Shown here: piece by piece, positions 16,711-25,432 of the stretch
Position numbering within the stretch: position 1 is the first letter of the stretch
How the letters are laid out: the number at the start of each line of letters is the position of its first letter
Assembly (NCBI RefSeq): GCF_047607445.1
Contig: NZ_JBLKRT010000006.1
Span: 62,001-126,000, forward strand
DNA from: Crystallibacter sulfonylureivorans_A
Lineage (GTDB): Bacteria > Actinomycetota > Actinomycetes > Actinomycetales > Micrococcaceae
Direction: 5' to 3'
DNA length: 64,000 bases
Made by a program: the position numbers and the translations under genes
Notes under the pieces: model-generated
What the model saw: only the letters and a program-made list of their open reading frames with translations
What the model was told of the DNA's origin: nothing
Databases searched by the model: none

Positions 16711-18624
16711 ATGTTTGATCCGCCAGCACCTGAACCGCCTGTCGCGGCGCCAGCCTCCGTCCAGCTCGACCGGGTATGGGCTGTTGGCTGCGGTGTTCCG
16801 GCGGTTGGGTTGCCCGCGGGCAACGGGTCCGAGGTGTGGTTGCCGCCGGTGGATCTGGAGGCATCTGCGGCGGAGTTGGTGGACCAGATCACCGCGCGGG
16901 AGAACGCGAAGGACGCGATCGCGGCAGAGCAGGCCCGGCTCATCGTCGCCCTGGAACAGCAGATGCTGGCCGAGCGGGCCGCCAAGGGCGTGCCCGCCGC
17001 CCGGCGGGGAGAAGGGATCGCCAAGCAGGTCGGTTTGGCGCGCCGGGAGTCCCCGAACTGCGGCGCTCTGCTGCTGGGCCGGGCCAGGGTCCTGGTCACC
17101 GAGATGCCGCACACGCTCAAAGCGCTCGAGGCCGGGGTCCTGAACGAGCGGCGCGCCGCGATCCTGGTCACTGAAACCGACTGCCTCACCCCGGAACACC
17201 GTGCGCTGGTGGATGCGGAACTGGCCGGGAACCCCGAACGCCTGCACGGGCTCGGGAACCGGCAGCTCGAGGCCGAAGCCAAACGCGCCGCATACCGGCT
17301 GGACCCGCACGCGGTGGTGAAACGGGCCGCGAAGGCCGAAGCGGACCGGCACGTCTCCTCCCGGCCCGAACCCGATGTGATGGTCTCGGTCCGCACCCTG
17401 CTGCCGGTGGCGCAGGGTGTTGCGGTGATGGCCGCGCTGAAACAGGAGGCCGACCGGTTGGCGAACGCCGGGGACCGGCGGTCGCGGGGGCAGGTGATGG
17501 CCGATACCGTGTTTGAACGCGTCACCGGCCGCAGCACCGCGGACCCGGCCCGGCTGGAAGTGCAGCTGGTGATGACCGACCGGGCGCTGCTGCAGGGCGA
17601 GCGCGAACCGGCCTGGCTGACCGGCTACGGCATCGTCCCGGCCCAGTACGCCCGCGACCTGATCCGCCTGCCCCAGAACCCGCCCGACAAAGCCAATGCC
17701 GACCCAAGAGGCGGCCAGGCAGGCCAAGGCCCGCCCGGCGAACGTTTAGCCGGCCCGCCGGGAAGCCGCCTCGGGCAGCCGGACCCGCCGGGAAGCGAAT
17801 TCGGGCAGCCGGAGCCGCCGGGCAGCGGCATCGGGCAGCGCGACCCGTCCGGCGAACGCTCGGCCGGCCCGCCGGGTGACCGTTTGGGGCTGAAAGCTCC
17901 GCCGGCCGGGACCGAGCCGGGCTGGCAGACCGCCCGCGAGACGGCCCGGCGGGAGCGGCTGCGGAATCTGAAGGTCGGCGGGGTGGAGGACGTGTGGATC
18001 CGGCGGCTCTATACCGCGCCGGAAACCGGGCAGTTGCTGGGCATGGACTCGAAGGCCCGGAAGTTCCCGGACGGGATCCGGCGGATGGTGCTGGCCCGGG
18101 ACGCAGTCTGCGGCAGTCCCTGGTGCGACGCGCCGATCCGGCACATCGACCACATCGTCGCCTGGGCCGAGGGCGGGCCCACCACCCTCGCCAACGGGCA
18201 CGGACTGTGTGAACGCTGCAACCAGGCCAAAGAAGCCGACGGCTGGTCCGCCACACCCATCGACGGGCCACGGCAGAGCGTGATGACGACCGCCCCGACC
18301 GGCCACACCTACACCTCTACCGCACCACCCCTGCCCGGCACGCCGCCGGGACGGCCCACCGCAGAGGCAGCCGGAGTGCAAGAGGCAACTGCTGTGCAGC
18401 GGGGCCAGCAGACCGCACAGCCACTGCCCGGCACGCCGCCGGGACGGCCCACCGCAGAAGCACCGCCTCTGCCCGGCACGCCTACAAGCCGGCCGTCCCC
18501 AGAGACAGCACCCCGGGCCGAGCTAGCACCCAGAAAGGCGAAGAAGGTTCTGGTCCGCCGGCGCAGGGCACGGCTGGACCGCGAGCGCATCAGGCGGCGC
18601 GAGCGGTCGGCGAGCCGAAGCTAG
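16711..18624 (+). CDS. DUF222 / 13E12-type HNH endonuclease-like protein
   Basis: A 637-residue member of the actinobacterial DUF222-HNH family (the 13E12 repeat family of mycobacteria), whose cellular role is unknown. Residues ~40-300 are the charged helical DUF222 region. At ~465-500 is an HNH nuclease motif with two zinc-type Cys pairs: CGSPWCDAP, IRHIDHIVAWAEGG, and GLCERCNQAK. Between the domains lies a low-complexity Pro/Gly insert (~340-410) made of near-repeats of GQPDPPGS type. The C-terminal tail is Pro-rich with a repeated PLPGTPPGRPTAEA block and a basic end. The start is uncertain: ATG 16711 is chosen, but in-frame GTG 16681 and TTG 16609 are possible. It converges on the cyclase gene, and both end in a shared CTAG. 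Confidence 0.82.
   Translation: MFDPPAPEPPVAAPASVQLDRVWAVGCGVPAVGLPAGNGSEVWLPPVDLEASAAELVDQITARENAKDAIAAEQARLIVALEQQMLAERAAKGVPAARRGEGIAKQVGLARRESPNCGALLLGRARVLVTEMPHTLKALEAGVLNERRAAILVTETDCLTPEHRALVDAELAGNPERLHGLGNRQLEAEAKRAAYRLDPHAVVKRAAKAEADRHVSSRPEPDVMVSVRTLLPVAQGVAVMAALKQEADRLANAGDRRSRGQVMADTVFERVTGRSTADPARLEVQLVMTDRALLQGEREPAWLTGYGIVPAQYARDLIRLPQNPPDKANADPRGGQAGQGPPGERLAGPPGSRLGQPDPPGSEFGQPEPPGSGIGQRDPSGERSAGPPGDRLGLKAPPAGTEPGWQTARETARRERLRNLKVGGVEDVWIRRLYTAPETGQLLGMDSKARKFPDGIRRMVLARDAVCGSPWCDAPIRHIDHIVAWAEGGPTTLANGHGLCERCNQAKEADGWSATPIDGPRQSVMTTAPTGHTYTSTAPPLPGTPPGRPTAEAAGVQEATAVQRGQQTAQPLPGTPPGRPTAEAPPLPGTPTSRPSPETAPRAELAPRKAKKVLVRRRRARLDRERIRRRERSASRS
17745..17880 (+). repeat. In-frame short tandem repeats encoding Pro/Gly modules
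   Basis: Imperfect direct repeats of about 36-45 bases built on a shared ccgccgggaagc/gggcagccgga core. They encode PPGSRLGQPD, PPGSEFGQPE, PPGSGIGQRD and similar units inside the DUF222/HNH gene. They keep the reading frame and are probably copy-number variable between strains. Confidence 0.7.
18331..18458 (+). repeat. 35-bp direct repeat in the 3' part of the HNH gene
   Basis: An identical 35-base unit starting CTGCCCGGCACGCCGCCGGG occurs at 18331-18365 and 18424-18458, with a third copy degenerating after 14 bases at about 18469. It encodes the Pro-rich tail repeat. Confidence 0.8.
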
Positions 18625-18635
18625 TCGACGACTAG
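18621..18635. other. Palindrome at overlapping convergent stop codons
   Basis: CTAGTCG-A-CGACTAG. The first CTAG supplies TAG stops on both strands for the HNH gene (+) and the cyclase gene (-), so the two genes end on overlapping bases. No T-run follows, so terminator function is not evident. Confidence 0.6.
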
Positions 18636-19940
18636 GCCCTTGCCGGTGCCGTGGGCAAGGGTGACCGGGTTGACCTCGCCGAAGCCGCGGACGGTGCGGA
18701 CTTTCTGCGGGATCAGCACAAACCGCTCGTCGCCGGCGAGCGTCGACGCGGTGGTGGCGTCGACCAGCACGGTTCCGGGTTCGGCGAGTGTGGTCAACCG
18801 TGCGGCCAGATTGACCGTGGGACCGTAAATATCGCCGAGGCGGGACAAGACCCTGCCCCACACCATGGCCACCCGCGCGGACGGCAGCAGGTCATCGTCG
18901 CCGATCGCCTTAGCCAGTGCCAGCGAGATTTCAGCACCGGCCTGCGGTGACGATGCAATGTAGAGGACTTCATCGCCGATCGTCTTCACCAACCGGCCGC
19001 CGCCCACCGAAATGATCTCGGCGCACCGGTTTTCAAAGCGCTGGACCAGTTGCGCCAGCGTCTTCTCGTTCATCTGACGGGACAGACTGGTGTAGGAGAC
19101 CAGGTCTGCGAACCCCACGGCCCGCAACAAGGGCAGCGAGTCGTCCTCGTCCGCACCGGTCCCGGCTCCCAGACCGGCTTCGGCCCGCACGGTCAGGCGG
19201 GCCACCCCGGCATTGAGCTGCCGGCGGTAGGAGTAGACCAGGACCTTCTCCAAGGAGTCGATCAGGTTCGGCAGCTCATGCACCAGCCGCTGGCGGGCCT
19301 GCGCATCCGTGAGGCCCCGCTGGTGCACCATCTCTTCGACCAGAGCCTCGACCTGCCAGACCACCATGCGGTCAGTCATCTGGCCGACGGATCGGGTGAT
19401 TGAAATGGCCGCTTCCTCGGTCAGGCGCTCCTCGCGCACCAGGTCAATGATGGTGGTCAGCGCGTCCAGGTCTGCCTGGGTGAACGCCAGGTCCTCATCG
19501 CCAAGGTTGGCGAAGCCGAGGGCGCGCCAGATCTTCCGGGCCGACAGCAGAGACACGCCGGCGCCAGCAGCCACTTCGCGGCGCTTCATCGTCCGTTCCG
19601 AGCCGAGCAGGCGGACTTCAAGGTCCTTGATCGCTTGCCGGTCTACCTTCCCGTTGGAGTCGCCGGCGGGAGCGGTCTGGGCGGGCAACGGCACCCGGGG
19701 CATGGACAGCGTCAGCGGCTCAGGCTCGCCAGCCGGGTGCCCGCCGGTGGCCCGCACATCTTCCGGTACCGGCTCTGCTTCCAGGATGGGTTCCGGGTCC
19801 TCGGGCCGGGTCTCTTCCAGCTCTTCGTCCGGCTCGTCCGCGGCCGGCGGCGGTACTTCGCGGCGCAGCAGTTGGGGCAGCTCGGGATCACGCGGCACCG
19901 GTGGCCGGCGCGGTTCATCCTGCGCGCTGCTCGTGTCCAT
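18621..19940 (-). CDS. Class III adenylate cyclase with N-terminal regulatory domain
   Basis: A 439-residue soluble nucleotide cyclase. The first ~110 residues are acidic and Pro-rich (disordered). Residues ~115-260 resemble the autoinhibitory, pH-sensing helical domain known from mycobacterial Rv1264-type cyclases. The catalytic domain at ~270-430 carries GFADLVSYT (first metal Asp), LVKTIGDEVLY (Lys and second metal Asp) and GDIYGPTVNLAARL (transition-state Asn/Arg). These suggest ATP as substrate and cAMP as product, though guanylate specificity was not excluded. I chose ATG 19940 because GGAGG ends nine bases upstream; the earlier ATG at 19949 abuts the same site too closely. It lies 18 bases after the PH-domain gene and is probably co-transcribed with it and birA. 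Confidence 0.9.
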   Translation of the reverse strand: MDTSSAQDEPRRPPVPRDPELPQLLRREVPPPAADEPDEELEETRPEDPEPILEAEPVPEDVRATGGHPAGEPEPLTLSMPRVPLPAQTAPAGDSNGKVDRQAIKDLEVRLLGSERTMKRREVAAGAGVSLLSARKIWRALGFANLGDEDLAFTQADLDALTTIIDLVREERLTEEAAISITRSVGQMTDRMVVWQVEALVEEMVHQRGLTDAQARQRLVHELPNLIDSLEKVLVYSYRRQLNAGVARLTVRAEAGLGAGTGADEDDSLPLLRAVGFADLVSYTSLSRQMNEKTLAQLVQRFENRCAEIISVGGGRLVKTIGDEVLYIASSPQAGAEISLALAKAIGDDDLLPSARVAMVWGRVLSRLGDIYGPTVNLAARLTTLAEPGTVLVDATTASTLAGDERFVLIPQKVRTVRGFGEVNPVTLAHGTGKGLVVD

Positions 19941-19958
19941 ACTGTGCATCCTCCTCTG

Positions 19959-20519
19959 TCAGCTGTCCCAGCTGTTCCACTCGGTTTCTGTTTCCATGTC
20001 TACACCATCAAACATGGCAGTCCGCGGCAGCTGCTCAATGGCCTCCACCACCAAGGCTCTGAACCGGAAGACCTCGGGAACGTCAACGATTCGGCTGGTC
20101 CGCCCGTGCCCGAGGTCGATCGTGAGGTTGCCGCTGCGCAACGTCCGCTGGATGATCGACTGCTCACTGTGCAGCTCGGCGATGGTCACCAGCAGCAGCT
20201 GGCGCTCATGCCGCCGACCCATGCCTCGGCGGACGATCAGCCGCTTGCTGGTCAGCACGTACCGGGTGCTCATCCAGCGCAGCAGCGGCAAGAGGAACAG
20301 GCGTGAGAGCAGCGCCGCCACCACCACGGCCAGTCCGGCGAGCAGCAGTGGGCGCCACTCGGCAATCCAGTCCGGCGGGTTGGAGCTGCTCAGGTTCGCC
20401 AAGAGGTAGGAGCCGCCGCCAAGCACCAGCAGGGCTGCCACCACCGGCCATGTCAGTTTCCGGGCCTGTGGCCGCGTCATGACGATCACGCGTTCCCCCG
20501 GATCCAGTTTCAACCGCAA
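19959..20519 (-). CDS. PH-domain (bPH2) membrane protein
   Basis: A 186-residue protein. Two membrane segments (about residues 24-43 and 60-82) are followed by a bacterial PH-like domain marked by STRYVLTSKRLIVRRG and IVDVPEVFRFRALVVEAIEQL. The function of such proteins is generally unknown. The TTG start at 20519 is supported by GGGAG five bases upstream, and no ATG alternative preserves the first conserved residues. It lies between birA (36-base gap) and the cyclase (18-base gap) on the same strand. Confidence 0.82.
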   Translation of the reverse strand: MRLKLDPGERVIVMTRPQARKLTWPVVAALLVLGGGSYLLANLSSSNPPDWIAEWRPLLLAGLAVVVAALLSRLFLLPLLRWMSTRYVLTSKRLIVRRGMGRRHERQLLLVTIAELHSEQSIIQRTLRSGNLTIDLGHGRTSRIVDVPEVFRFRALVVEAIEQLPRTAMFDGVDMETETEWNSWDS

Positions 20520-20555
20520 CGCGGCTCCCGGATCCGGCAGGGGGTCCGGGTCAAC

Positions 20556-21443
20556 CTAGGAGCCTTCGTGCGGCCGGATGTGAACGACGTCGCCGGCCGC
20601 CACGACGTGTTCGGTGCCTTCAGCATCCCGAATCTTGACGGCGCCGTAGGCATCCAGGCCGAAAGCCTCGCCGATGATCTGTTTTCCGTCCGGCAGCTCG
20701 GCGCGCACCTGCTGCCCCAACGTGACCATCACATCGCGCATCCGCGAGAGCAGACTCGAGCCGTCGTTCCATTCAGCCGCCGGGTCGCCGTTGACATCGC
20801 AGAATTGACGGTACCGCTTCGCGAAGACGCGCACATAGGACATCAGCAGAATGTTCCGGTCCGTAGTCCGCCCTTTTTCAATCGCCACGCTGGTGGCGGT
20901 GGGAACGGGAAGCTCATCCCGGGAGAGCGTCACGTTCAGGCCCGTGCCGAGAACGACGGCGGGCGGCGACCCGTCCGGGTAGTTGACGACTTGGGCCAAG
21001 ATTCCGGCGATCTTTCGCCCGGAGACCAGCACGTCGTTGGGCCATTTGACCTCTGCCTTGAGCTGCGCGTACTCGCCCAGCGCCTCTGCCAGGGCCGCAG
21101 CCGCCAGCAGCGAGAACCAGGCGTAGCTCTGCGTAGGCACCGGGTTACCGGCGCGGTTGAACGGTCGCAGCAGGATGCTCACGATCACGGATGAGCGCGC
21201 CGGCGCGGTCCATTGGCGTTCCAGCCGGCCGCGGCCCGCCGTCTGCTCCTCGGCCGCCAGGATGCTGAGGTCCGACCAGCCCACCTTGTCCGCTACTGCC
21301 CAAGCAGCCAGATCGGTATTGGTGGAGCCGGTGGATTCCACCAGTTCAAGCTTCCGGTACGGGCCCAAGGGTGCACAGAGAGCATCGCTGAGGCCGTCGA
21401 AGTCCAGGGCCGGGCGGTCGACGTCGGGGAAACTCTGGCTCAT
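20556..21443 (-). CDS. birA: Biotin-[acetyl-CoA-carboxylase] ligase
   Basis: A 295-residue enzyme that activates biotin with ATP and attaches it to the carrier-domain Lys of biotin carboxylases, here the AccA3 product encoded 7 kb away. Motifs: LVESTGSTNTDL, EQTAGRGRLERQW (biotinyl-AMP loop), KWPNDVLVSGRKIAGIL, and a C-terminal SH3-like segment ending GDVVHIRPHEGS. There is no N-terminal DNA-binding helix-turn-helix, so it is a non-repressor (group I) ligase. ATG 21443 is chosen; ATG 21452 is an equal alternative. It is divergent from accD5, and the shared intergenic region holds the palindrome at 21559-21577, so it may be co-regulated with its substrate genes. Confidence 0.93.
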   Translation of the reverse strand: MSQSFPDVDRPALDFDGLSDALCAPLGPYRKLELVESTGSTNTDLAAWAVADKVGWSDLSILAAEEQTAGRGRLERQWTAPARSSVIVSILLRPFNRAGNPVPTQSYAWFSLLAAAALAEALGEYAQLKAEVKWPNDVLVSGRKIAGILAQVVNYPDGSPPAVVLGTGLNVTLSRDELPVPTATSVAIEKGRTTDRNILLMSYVRVFAKRYRQFCDVNGDPAAEWNDGSSLLSRMRDVMVTLGQQVRAELPDGKQIIGEAFGLDAYGAVKIRDAEGTEHVVAAGDVVHIRPHEGS

Positions 21444-21558
21444 GTGTTCCATCCTACTGACCGCAGGCTGCTGAGGAGCCGCGTGGCGGCCGCGATCCCT
21501 CCGGTCTTCCGCCGGCCACGGCTGGTGACGAGTGGTGGCCAAAAGCAGGAGCGGCGAA

Positions 21559-21577
21559 ATTGTAGGGTTCCTACAGC
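21559..21577. promoter_or_regulatory. Palindromic operator candidate upstream of accD5 (and birA)
   Basis: Core TGTAGG-GTT-CCTACA (21561-21575). The same motif lies upstream of accA3 at 28084-28102; the shared consensus is TTGTAGG-NN-TCCTACA. A possible -10 (TAGACT, 21599-21604) follows, which would place the palindrome around the -35 region of the accD5 promoter. The regulator is unknown; an acyl-CoA-responsive TetR-type regulator such as FasR is a reasonable guess. Confidence 0.72.
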
Positions 21578-21705
21578 AGGCGTCCCGCTACTGCTCACTA
21601 GACTTGGTTCAGCGACGCGCCTGTGCTCCGCTGTTTTGTACGAAACCTACTTAACAGCCAGCAGGCCGCCAGCGTCCGACACCCTCGGCAGAATCCGGAG
21701 ATTTC

Positions 21706-23301
21706 ATGAGCCTCGATCAAGACCTTGACTTGCAGACCACTGCAGGCAAGATTGCGGACTTCCGCCGCCGCCAGGCAGAGTCCCTGCAGCCCTCCGGCGC
21801 CGAGGCGATCGAGAAGCAACATGCTCGTGGCAAGAACACCGCCCGGGAACGTATCGAGATGCTGGTGGACGAGGGTTCCTTCGTCGAGTTCGATGCCTTG
21901 GCAACGCACCGGTCTACTGCCTTCGGGATGGAGAAGAAGAAGCCGCTCGGCGACGGCGTCGTCTCCGGTTACGGCACCGTGGATGGGCGCCTGGTGGGAC
22001 TGTACAGCCAGGACTTCTCCGTCTACGGCGGTTCGCTCTCCCAAGTCAACGGCGAGAAAATCGTCAAGGTGCAGGAATTCGCCCTGCGCAACGGCTGCCC
22101 CGTGATCGGCATCAACGACGGCGGCGGCGCCCGCATCCAGGAGGGCGTGGCCTCGCTGGCGATGTTCGCGGACATCTTCCGCAACAACGTTGCCGCCTCC
22201 GGCGTCGTGCCGCAGATTTCGCTGATCATGGGTCCGTGCGCCGGCGGCGCCGCCTACTCCCCCGCCCTGACCGATTTTGTGGTGATGGTGGACAAGACCA
22301 GCCACATGTTCATCACCGGACCCGACGTGATCAAGACCGTCACCGGCGAAGAGGTGGACATGGAGACGCTGGGCGGAGCGCGGCAGCACAATGCCACCAC
22401 CGGCACCGCCACGTATCTGGCCGCCGATGAATCGGACGCCATCGAATTCGTCCGCGAACTGCTGGAGTTCCTGCCCTCGAACAACCTGGCCGAGGCCCCG
22501 CCGCTCGACTTCGACGAAGAACTCGAGATCACCGATGACGACCTGACCCTGGATGAACTGATTCCGGACTCGGCCAACCAGCCGTACGACATGCGGACCG
22601 TGATCGAGCATGTTGTCGACGACGGCAACTTCCTGGAGATGCAGTCCCTGTATGCGCCGAACGTCATCATTGGCTACGGCCGCGTCGAAGGACACACGGT
22701 CGGCATCGTGGCCAACCAGCCCATGCAGTTCGCCGGCACGCTGGACATCAATGCCTCGGAAAAGGCTGCCCGGTTCGTCCGGCACTGCGACGCGTTCAAC
22801 GTCCCGATCCTCACCCTGGTGGATGTGCCCGGCTTCCTGCCCGGCAAGGACCAGGAGTTCAACGGCATCATCCGGCGTGGAGCCAAGCTGCTCTACGCCT
22901 ACGCCGAGGCCACCGTGCCGAAGCTGACCGTCATCACCCGCAAGGCCTACGGCGGGGCCTACATCGTGATGGGTTCCAAGAAGCTCGGTGCCGACCTCAA
23001 CCTGGCCTGGCCCACGGCGCAAATCGGAGTCATGGGCGCCCAGGGCGCCGTCAACATCCTTTACCGCCGTGACCTCGCCGCCGTGGCCGCGGATGGCGGC
23101 GACGTCGAGGCCCGCCGGCAGGAGATCATAGCGCAGTACGAGGAAGAGTTGCTCAACCCCTACCAGGCTGCCGAACTCGGCTACGTCGACGCCGTGATCG
23201 CGCCCTCGGAGACGCGCCTTCAGGTGGTCCGCGGCCTGCGCGCGCTGCGCGACAAACGGGCCACCATGCCGCACAAGAAGCACGGGAACATTCCACTATG
23301 A
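21706..23301 (+). CDS. accD5: Acyl-CoA (acetyl/propionyl-CoA) carboxylase carboxyltransferase beta subunit
   Basis: A 531-residue carboxyltransferase that moves CO2 from carboxybiotin on AccA3 to acetyl- or propionyl-CoA, making malonyl- or methylmalonyl-CoA for lipid synthesis. It has the two crotonase-like halves of the family. The N half holds INDGGGARIQEG and MGPCAGGAAYSPAL. The C half holds LVDVPGFLPGKDQE, KAYGGAYIVMGSK and WPTAQIGVMGAQGA. Length is normal for AccD5/PccB. GGAG sits five bases upstream of the ATG. Its stop overlaps the accE start (ATGA). Substrate preference cannot be fixed from sequence reading alone. Confidence 0.95.
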   Translation: MSLDQDLDLQTTAGKIADFRRRQAESLQPSGAEAIEKQHARGKNTARERIEMLVDEGSFVEFDALATHRSTAFGMEKKKPLGDGVVSGYGTVDGRLVGLYSQDFSVYGGSLSQVNGEKIVKVQEFALRNGCPVIGINDGGGARIQEGVASLAMFADIFRNNVAASGVVPQISLIMGPCAGGAAYSPALTDFVVMVDKTSHMFITGPDVIKTVTGEEVDMETLGGARQHNATTGTATYLAADESDAIEFVRELLEFLPSNNLAEAPPLDFDEELEITDDDLTLDELIPDSANQPYDMRTVIEHVVDDGNFLEMQSLYAPNVIIGYGRVEGHTVGIVANQPMQFAGTLDINASEKAARFVRHCDAFNVPILTLVDVPGFLPGKDQEFNGIIRRGAKLLYAYAEATVPKLTVITRKAYGGAYIVMGSKKLGADLNLAWPTAQIGVMGAQGAVNILYRRDLAAVAADGGDVEARRQEIIAQYEEELLNPYQAAELGYVDAVIAPSETRLQVVRGLRALRDKRATMPHKKHGNIPL

Positions 23302-23573
23302 GCAACCAGCCAGAAACCTCAGGCGCAGCTCCTTCAACCGAGGCCGCCGGATTTCAGTCCGGCGACGATGCCGTGGGGCTGGCTCCGCTGCTGACGGTGG
23401 CCAAGGGCAACCCGACTCCCGAGGAACTCGCGGCCCTGACCGCCGTCGTTGCCGCCCTCCAGTCGTCGGGACAGCCCGGTACGCCGTCGCGCCGGGCCCG
23501 GCGTCCGCGGCGGCCGCTGCTGAGGCCTTTCGTCTCGCACGGTCCGGGAGCCTGGCGGCACACCTTCCGCTAG
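23298..23573 (+). CDS. accE: Acyl-CoA carboxylase epsilon subunit
   Basis: A 91-residue small subunit that stabilises actinobacterial acyl-CoA carboxylase complexes. It has the hallmark segment LLTVAKGNPTPEELAALTAVV at residues 31-51, then a basic Arg-rich stretch and a Trp/His-containing C-terminus (GAWRHTFR) typical of AccE. ATGA overlap with accD5 implies coupled translation and fixed stoichiometry. It converges on the VOC gene with one base between stops. Confidence 0.9.
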   Translation: MSNQPETSGAAPSTEAAGFQSGDDAVGLAPLLTVAKGNPTPEELAALTAVVAALQSSGQPGTPSRRARRPRRPLLRPFVSHGPGAWRHTFR

Positions 23574-23574
23574 A

Positions 23575-23958
23575 TCATTCCGACGGCGGTGTGGCCTCGC
23601 CCTGCCAGAAGTTCCAGGAGTAGCCCCAAGGATCCGTGACCGTGAAGGTCCGCGGTCCGTAGGGCTGGTCTGCCGGCGGTTCAACGTCCACGTCCACCGC
23701 GGCTTTCACCCGCTGGTACTGGGCTTCGACATCGTCCACGTGCACGATGAGCAACAGCCCGCCGCCGTTGCCCGGATCGGGGGCACGTCCGCAGACTGCG
23801 ATCCGGCTGCCGCCAGCCACAATCTCGGCCTCTTCGGTGACCCCGTCGGCGGTGCGCCAGCGCGCGGCCGGACCGAAACCGAGCACCTGCTCCATCCAGT
23901 CCAAGGCAGCATCGGCGCCCTCGTAATACAGATACGGGATTACTTCAGTCACGGTCAT
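23575..23958 (-). CDS. VOC-superfamily (glyoxalase/bleomycin-resistance-like) protein
   Basis: A 127-residue protein with the paired beta-alpha-beta-beta-beta pattern of the vicinal oxygen chelate fold. It opens TEVIPYLYYEGADAALDWM and ends with TVTDPWGYSWNFWQ, the common terminal signature of this group. Members are metal-dependent lyases, dioxygenases or drug-binding proteins, and the substrate here is unknown. AGGGGGG precedes the ATG by three bases. It is 45 bases downstream of the serpin gene on the same strand. Confidence 0.82.
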   Translation of the reverse strand: MTVTEVIPYLYYEGADAALDWMEQVLGFGPAARWRTADGVTEEAEIVAGGSRIAVCGRAPDPGNGGGLLLIVHVDDVEAQYQRVKAAVDVDVEPPADQPYGPRTFTVTDPWGYSWNFWQGEATPPSE

Positions 23959-24003
23959 GGTCCCCCCTGCGTCTGGCTGTTCGTGTGCCGCTTGGTCGGT
24001 TGC

Positions 24004-25260
24004 TCAGCGCGGATCCATCACCGTGCCGAGGAAGAGCGGGAAACCCGTGGGCAGGTGGATGATCTGGTAGAGGAAGGGCCGGTCGAACGAAAGCTCGATA
24101 TCAGGCTGCGGCGGCAACGATCCCGACATCACATCCAACTGGGTCACTGCCGCGGCGATGGTTCCCTTTTCCCCGACCGTGATGTTGGCCTGCTGGGCGG
24201 CGCCGGTCACCGAGGCATCCTGCTGGATCGCCTCCAGATCCGGATCCGGCCCAAAGGTCTCGTCAAGCCCCAGGCCGCGCAGGATTGGCAGCAGATCCTG
24301 CCGGTGCGTGTGGTTCCAGCGGGGCAACTCCAGAACGACCAAGGCCTCCGCCGCGTCATCCATCACTGTCGCCACCTCCGCCAGCCCGGCCTGATCCAGC
24401 ACAGGGCTTCCGCCGTCGGGCAGGACGAGCCGCATGACGAAGCCGTCGCCGTAGGGCAGGTCCAGGCCCTGCCAGCCCGTCCCGCGCGCGTACCAGGCCT
24501 GTACCAGGTTCCCCATCATGGGCACGGAGACCTTCTCCCCGGAGGCAGTGGTGAAATCTGCGTCCTCCGTGGCCGACGGGTCAAAAGGCTGTTCCCAGGC
24601 GGCCGCGAAATACACCGCGTTGAGCAGGGTCAGCGTGTTGCCGGGGTCGTAGCTGCCCGGCGCCTCGGTGATCCGGCCGCCGGTGTGCCGGTCCACCCAC
24701 GCGTCCATCGCAGCCTTGGTGGAGGGAGCGGAATAGTCCACCGGGTAAACGCCGGAACCGTAATGCTCCGCCAGCAGGCGCAGGTAATTGTCACCGGTCG
24801 GCGTCTGCGCATCCACGAAGACCCCGTTGGCCAGATGCATCAGCGGCTTTCCGGGCGGCTCTTCCTCATCGACCGAGCCGGGGTCGCCGTCGAATTCTTC
24901 CCACTGGGCCAGCAGGGAGTTCAAGGCGGCGTCCAGGTTCTGCTCCGGCAGGCCCAGGGCCTTGTCCATCTCCTCCGCAGTGGTGCCGCCCGCGCCGGCG
25001 CGGAGCATCGCCACGGCGTAGAGCAAACTCACCGGCCCGGTGACCTGGTTCTGCTCCGGCGCGGCCGCGAGCATGGCCGCCCCCAGTGTGAAGGCCGAAT
25101 GCCGGAGCGCATCGATCTCGGCCGGAAACTCTGCGACCGCCGCGTCGGCCCTGGCCACGCCTTCGGCCCTCAGCAACTCGGGAGGCGCCGCACAGCCGCC
25201 GAGCATGACCGCCGGCGCCACTCCCAAGGCGGCAAGCGCCGCCGTCGTCCTTCGTCGCAC
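24004..25260 (-). CDS. Serpin-family lipoprotein (serine protease inhibitor)
   Basis: A 418-residue secreted lipoprotein. A signal peptide ends in the lipobox VMLGGC, so the mature protein would be lipid-anchored outside the membrane. The body is a complete serpin fold: TLLNAVYFAAAWEQPFD, a helix F/shutter region, and a C-terminal DRPFLYQIIHLPTGFPLFLGTVMDP. The reactive-loop hinge reads GEKGTIAAAVT, with the Gly, Thr and small residues expected of inhibitory serpins; P1 probably lies within MSGS. GGAGA five bases before the GTG at 25260 supports the start. Serpins are sporadic in bacteria. The target could be a self, competitor or host protease, and the window gives no direct clue. Confidence 0.9.
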   Translation of the reverse strand: MRRRTTAALAALGVAPAVMLGGCAAPPELLRAEGVARADAAVAEFPAEIDALRHSAFTLGAAMLAAAPEQNQVTGPVSLLYAVAMLRAGAGGTTAEEMDKALGLPEQNLDAALNSLLAQWEEFDGDPGSVDEEEPPGKPLMHLANGVFVDAQTPTGDNYLRLLAEHYGSGVYPVDYSAPSTKAAMDAWVDRHTGGRITEAPGSYDPGNTLTLLNAVYFAAAWEQPFDPSATEDADFTTASGEKVSVPMMGNLVQAWYARGTGWQGLDLPYGDGFVMRLVLPDGGSPVLDQAGLAEVATVMDDAAEALVVLELPRWNHTHRQDLLPILRGLGLDETFGPDPDLEAIQQDASVTGAAQQANITVGEKGTIAAAVTQLDVMSGSLPPQPDIELSFDRPFLYQIIHLPTGFPLFLGTVMDPR

Positions 25261-25417
25261 TCTGTTCTCCTGACTGTTGACCCCAACCTAGGCGCTGGCG
25301 GGGTCCGGGGCCAGAGGCCGCTGGATACGATCCGGTGACAACTGCCGGCAGACCCCGATTCCGGGCCCGGATAGCCGCCGCGGCGGCGTTACGTGGCCCA
25401 AGGCAACTGGTTGCCGG

Positions 25418-25432
25418 TAGGCTCTCGGTGTG
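25418..25432 (+). promoter_or_regulatory. Leaderless promoter of the DUF885 gene
   Basis: -10 box TAGGCT (25418-25423) ends six bases before the GTG start at 25430, and no ribosome binding site fits between. This spacing puts the transcription start at or beside the initiation codon. Confidence 0.55.

Noticed and set aside
21598..23283. A 561-codon minus-strand ORF opposite accD5
   Set aside because: It mirrors a fully conserved accD5 frame; composition is that of a complementary shadow (His/Gly/Val-rich).
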